Shown here in pieces: positions 32,738 through 34,927 of a DNA stretch of 34,927 bases. The DNA is from an uncultured Bacilli bacterium (lineage in GTDB: Bacteria > Bacillota_I > Bacilli_A > RF39 > UBA660), in NCBI GenBank assembly GCA_947629305.1, contig CANRDD010000006.1, positions 1 to 34,927 of the forward strand, written 5' to 3'. Made by a program: the position numbers and the translations under genes. How positions within the stretch are numbered: the stretch's first letter is position 1; every line of letters begins with the position of its first letter. The notes beneath the pieces are model-generated. The model searched no databases. It was not told the DNA's origin and saw only the letters and a program-made list of their open reading frames with translations.

Positions 32738-33235
32738 ATGGCAAGCGAAAAAATTCTAAACGAAAAAAAGCAAATAGTTAAAGAAATTACTGATAAATTA
32801 AAAAATAGTGAATCAGTAATAATCTTTCAATACCAAGGTATGACAGTTGATGAACTTAGTTCTTTAAGAAGAGAATTAAGACAAGCTGATGCTGAAGTAA
32901 GAGTTTATAAAAATACTTTGCTTAAAAAAGCTGCTGATGAACAAAATATTAATATTGATGAATTTTTAGAAGGACCAAATGCAATTTTATTTGGAAAGAA
33001 TTTACTTGAACCAATTAAGATTATATCTGATTTTGCTAAGAAGAATGATAAATTAAATATTAGAGTTGGTATTATCAGTGGTAATGTAGCAGATTTATCT
33101 GTTATTAAAGAATACGCAAGCATACCATCAAGAGAAGGATTACTTACTATGATTGCCGGTGGTATGATGCAATATGTTAGAGATTTAGCAATAGGTATAA
33201 ACCTTTATGCTGAACAAAAGGAAGGAAAGGAATAA
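32738..33235 (+). CDS. rplJ: ribosomal protein L10
   Basis: A 165-aa L10, the base of the L7/L12 stalk. The N-terminal rRNA-binding part includes VIFQYQGMTVDELSSLRRELRQADAEVRVYKNTLLKKA, and the C-terminal helix binds L7/L12 dimers. AAAGGAGGAATT precedes the ATG. Regulated by the L10 leader and attenuator upstream. rplL starts four bases after the stop. Confidence 0.98.
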   Translation: MASEKILNEKKQIVKEITDKLKNSESVIIFQYQGMTVDELSSLRRELRQADAEVRVYKNTLLKKAADEQNINIDEFLEGPNAILFGKNLLEPIKIISDFAKKNDKLNIRVGIISGNVADLSVIKEYASIPSREGLLTMIAGGMMQYVRDLAIGINLYAEQKEGKE

Positions 33236-33239
33236 GATT

Positions 33240-33608
33240 ATGGCAAAAATAACAAAAGATGAATTTATAAGTTCATTAAAAGAAATGACTATTCTTGAAT
33301 TAAAAGAATTAGTTGATGCAATGAAAGAAGAATTTGGTGTTGATCCAAGTGCTGTTGCAGTAGCAGCTGCTCCAGCAGCAGCTAGTGTAGATGAAGGACC
33401 ATCTACTAAAACAGTAGTATTAAAATCTGCTGGTGGAAATAAGATTGCAGTTATTAAAATTATTAAAGAAATTACTGGTTTAGGATTAGTTGAAGCTAAA
33501 GCTATGGCTGATAATGGTGGAAATATTAAAGAAAATATTCCTGCTGATGAAGCTCAAGCTATCGCAGATCAATTAACTGAAGCTGGTGCAGAAGTAGAAT
33601 TAGCATAG
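33240..33608 (+). CDS. rplL: ribosomal protein L7/L12
   Basis: A 122-aa L7/L12 stalk protein that recruits translational GTPases. The N-terminal dimerisation domain (about 1-35), Ala-rich hinge (VAVAAAPAAAS) and C-terminal factor-binding domain (KIAVIKIIKEITGLGLVEAKAMAD) are all present. The start is ATG 33240, after GGAAAGGAATAAG; earlier in-frame codons belong to the end of rplJ. A terminator follows, and rpoB is not adjacent, unlike in many Firmicutes. Confidence 0.98.
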   Translation: MAKITKDEFISSLKEMTILELKELVDAMKEEFGVDPSAVAVAAAPAAASVDEGPSTKTVVLKSAGGNKIAVIKIIKEITGLGLVEAKAMADNGGNIKENIPADEAQAIADQLTEAGAEVELA

Positions 33609-33633
33609 TTATATAAAATAAGAAATTAATAAT

Positions 33634-33669
33634 AAAAACTGAAGGATTATAAATAATTCTTCAGTTTTT
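33634..33669. terminator. bidirectional terminator between rplL and the XRE gene
   Basis: AAAAACTGAAG and CTTCAGTTTTT form a perfect 11-bp stem with T-runs in both directions. The XRE stop codon lies within the right arm. Confidence 0.9.
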
Positions 33670-33867
33670 ATAATCAATATTTTTAATAAATTTTATAATA
33701 TCAGAATCACTAAATTTTAAAATAATTAATAATTTACATATAGTTGAAAATTTAGCATTATTATAATTACCATTTTCTATTCTAAATAAATTACGCCAAG
33801 ATATATCACACAATTCCGCTAATTGTTCTAAAGTATATCCTCTTTTTAATCTATATTTTTTTAACAT
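33661..33867 (-). CDS. small XRE-family HTH repressor
   Basis: A 68-aa protein, essentially a single Cro/CI-type helix-turn-helix domain: LKKYRLKRGYTLEQLAELCDISWRNLFRIENGNYN and then TICKLLIILKFSD. The start is placed at ATG 33867, with AGTGAT just upstream; a GTG three codons earlier is within that site. It is divergently oriented to the surface-protein gene at 34000. The intergenic region holds TGTCAT/ATGACA elements at 33888-33893, 33913-33926 and 33970-33985, placed on both promoters. This suggests it represses both itself and the neighbour. Confidence 0.88.
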   Translation of the reverse strand: MLKKYRLKRGYTLEQLAELCDISWRNLFRIENGNYNNAKFSTICKLLIILKFSDSDIIKFIKNIDYKN

Positions 33868-33898
33868 AATTATCACTATGCCAATTATGTCATAAAAA

Positions 33899-33927
33899 TT
33901 TATATTCTAGTATGTCATACATGACAA
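33899..33927 (-). promoter_or_regulatory. promoter of the XRE gene
   Basis: On the minus strand: TTGTCA (33927-33922), 17-base spacer, TATAAA (33904-33899). The -35 box is part of the TGTCAT-AC-ATGACA inverted repeat. Confidence 0.65.
33913..33926. promoter_or_regulatory. inverted-repeat operator TGTCAT-AC-ATGACA
   Basis: A perfect 6-bp inverted repeat with a two-base spacer, overlapping the XRE -35 box. A related ATGAC-N6-GTCAT (33970-33985) covers the transcription start of the surface-protein gene, and a TGTCAT half-site is at 33888-33893 near the XRE start. Confidence 0.6.
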
Positions 33928-33936
33928 AATTTATAA

Positions 33937-33965
33937 TTGTAATTTATTTTGTTATGCTTTATAAT
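33937..33965 (+). promoter_or_regulatory. promoter of the surface-protein gene
   Basis: TTGTAA (33937-33942), 17-base spacer, TATAAT (33960-33965). The operator-like ATGAC-N6-GTCAT begins four bases after the -10 box. Confidence 0.75.
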
Positions 33966-33999
33966 TAATATGACACACAAGTCATAAGAGGTTGATGAT

Positions 34000-34927
34000 A
34001 TGAAAAATAAGAATTTAGCATTAGTTATAGTTACAATAGGTGTCCTCTTAGCATCTATAATTGGTGCAACATTTGCTTATTTTGCAGCTCAATTAGGTGA
34101 TGGAGCAGAATCGGATATTAATGCCTCTTCAGGAAGAATAGAATCATTAATGTTTGAAAAAACAGGTGATATTAGTATTACTGCCGATCAAACAGACTTT
34201 TATGATGGTGCTCCTGATAAATATGGTGAAGCAAGTGTTAAAGCTATTCTTACTCCATCTGATGTTAAAAAACAAGCTGAAAGAACTTATAATGTTTATT
34301 TTATTGTTGATGATAATGATTTTATTTATTCAACCAAAGAAGAAAAGAAACCTGAATTAATATTACAAATTAAAAATCCAAAGGGTAATATTGTAAAGAA
34401 TATTCCTGGTTTAACTTATATAGAAGACAAAGAAGGTTTTGATATTACTGAGAAAAGAACAATGGCATTTAAAATAGCTGAGAATTATGATATAAAAGCA
34501 ACAGATGATAAACCAACAACCCAAGAATGGCAAATAAAAGTAACCTTAGTTAATTTACCAACAAATCAATATGAAAATGCTGGGAAAACTTTCAGAGGTA
34601 GAATCCAAATAACAACAGATGATCAAGAAACATATAAATTAATTAATGTAAATAGTATAACCCCAGATAAAGACTGGCATAGTATAACAGCTACGACAAA
34701 TATAGATGAAGGAACAGCTGATGTTGATAAATATTATTTTGCAATCGAAAAAACAAATGAAGAACCAGCCACAATGTCTTTTAGAACTATTGCTGAAAAT
34801 TTAAGTTATACCTATCATGAAAGTTCAGATAATAATTATACATTTAAGACATTAGATGATGGAAGTGAATTAGAACCAAATCAAAATTATAAAATATATA
34901 GTTATGTCATAGATAAAGAAGGATATA
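34000..34927 (+). CDS. TasA/CalY-like surface protein with SipW-type signal sequence (3' truncated by window end)
   Basis: The frame runs from ATG 34000 to the window end, at least 309 residues, with no stop. The N-terminus has KNKNLA, a hydrophobic stretch and IIGATFAYFAAQLGD, the (G)TFAYF-type signal seen on SipW-processed proteins such as TasA and camelysin. About 290 residues follow that are Thr/Asp/Asn/Lys-rich and beta-like, with an NLxPNxNYKIYSYVID-like end suggesting a fibronectin-III-type or fibre domain. AAGAGGTTGATGAT precedes the ATG. It is divergent from the XRE repressor, with shared operator elements, and probably depends on the SipW-like peptidase at 18671. Other frames in this stretch are fortuitous. 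Confidence 0.88.
   Translation, partial: MKNKNLALVIVTIGVLLASIIGATFAYFAAQLGDGAESDINASSGRIESLMFEKTGDISITADQTDFYDGAPDKYGEASVKAILTPSDVKKQAERTYNVYFIVDDNDFIYSTKEEKKPELILQIKNPKGNIVKNIPGLTYIEDKEGFDITEKRTMAFKIAENYDIKATDDKPTTQEWQIKVTLVNLPTNQYENAGKTFRGRIQITTDDQETYKLINVNSITPDKDWHSITATTNIDEGTADVDKYYFAIEKTNEEPATMSFRTIAENLSYTYHESSDNNYTFKTLDDGSELEPNQNYKIYSYVIDKEGY

Noticed and set aside
34154-34360. 68-codon plus-strand frame within the last gene
   Set aside because: Out of frame inside the surface-protein gene that starts at 34000, which has signal sequence, ribosome site and promoter.
1-34927. CRISPR array, insertion sequence or complete prophage
   Set aside because: No regularly spaced repeats, transposase, integrase or phage structural genes were found; the lysin-like gene at 7344 stands alone.
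1-34927. Mollicute genetic code (UGA as Trp)
   Set aside because: Trp is encoded by TGG throughout, and several full-length genes end at TGA at the expected position.

Overview
The window is chromosomal DNA from a very AT-rich, low-GC Gram-positive-type bacterium. The standard bacterial code is used: TGG encodes Trp and several genes end in TGA. Shine-Dalgarno sites are strong (AGGAGG type) and promoters are near-consensus sigma-A. The gene set points to an anaerobic, probably gut-dwelling member of the Bacilli related to the small-genome uncultured RF39/Erysipelotrichia-like lineages: T-box control of pheST, an L10 leader, FtsEX with a PcsB/CwlO-type hydrolase, [FeFe] hydrogenase, superoxide reductase, a SipW-type signal peptidase and a GerQ homologue. 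The lineage is an inference; no species was identified.

Layout. 1-310: the 3' end of 23S rRNA and 5S rRNA. 463-2865: the t6A operon tsaE-tsaB-GNAT-tsaD. 2900-3680: an RNA-only block with a tiny promoter/terminator unit, tmRNA (ssrA) and an unidentified ~114-nt RNA. 3677-5202 (minus): a two-gene ABC exporter. 5328-7275: superoxide reductase, an unknown gene and an RNA m5C methyltransferase. 7344-13747: accessory cell-envelope genes, namely an M23-SH3 hydrolase that appears to start at AUA, a PH-domain protein, a membrane-anchored protein, a LysM protein and two large unknowns. 13759-15923: a HIT protein and, on the minus strand, an AlbA_2/Schlafen-type regulator with two small upstream genes. 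16082-16156: tRNA-Cys. 16302-18576: a second ABC exporter. 18671-19414: a SipW-like signal peptidase. 19565-22373: ftsE-ftsX-M23 hydrolase. 22417-22767 (minus): gerQ-like. 22910-26842: T-box(Phe)-pheS-pheT-mini HEXXH protein. 26921-28713: TetR regulator plus [FeFe] hydrogenase. 28786-29980: two tandem membrane-tethered thioredoxin-like proteins. 30007-31002 (minus): an Ig-like surface protein. 31150-33608: rplK-rplA and rplJ-rplL with leader RNAs. 33661-end: a small XRE repressor divergent from a surface protein with a SipW-type signal sequence, cut off by the window end.

Most of the window is informational and envelope housekeeping. The least ordinary parts are the small RNAs flanking ssrA, the atypical tmRNA tag, the AUA-started hydrolase, the GerQ homologue, the small HEXXH protein, the L11 with a long acidic tail, and the XRE/TGTCAT-operator/SipW-substrate switch at the right edge. 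No CRISPR array, insertion sequence or complete prophage was seen.
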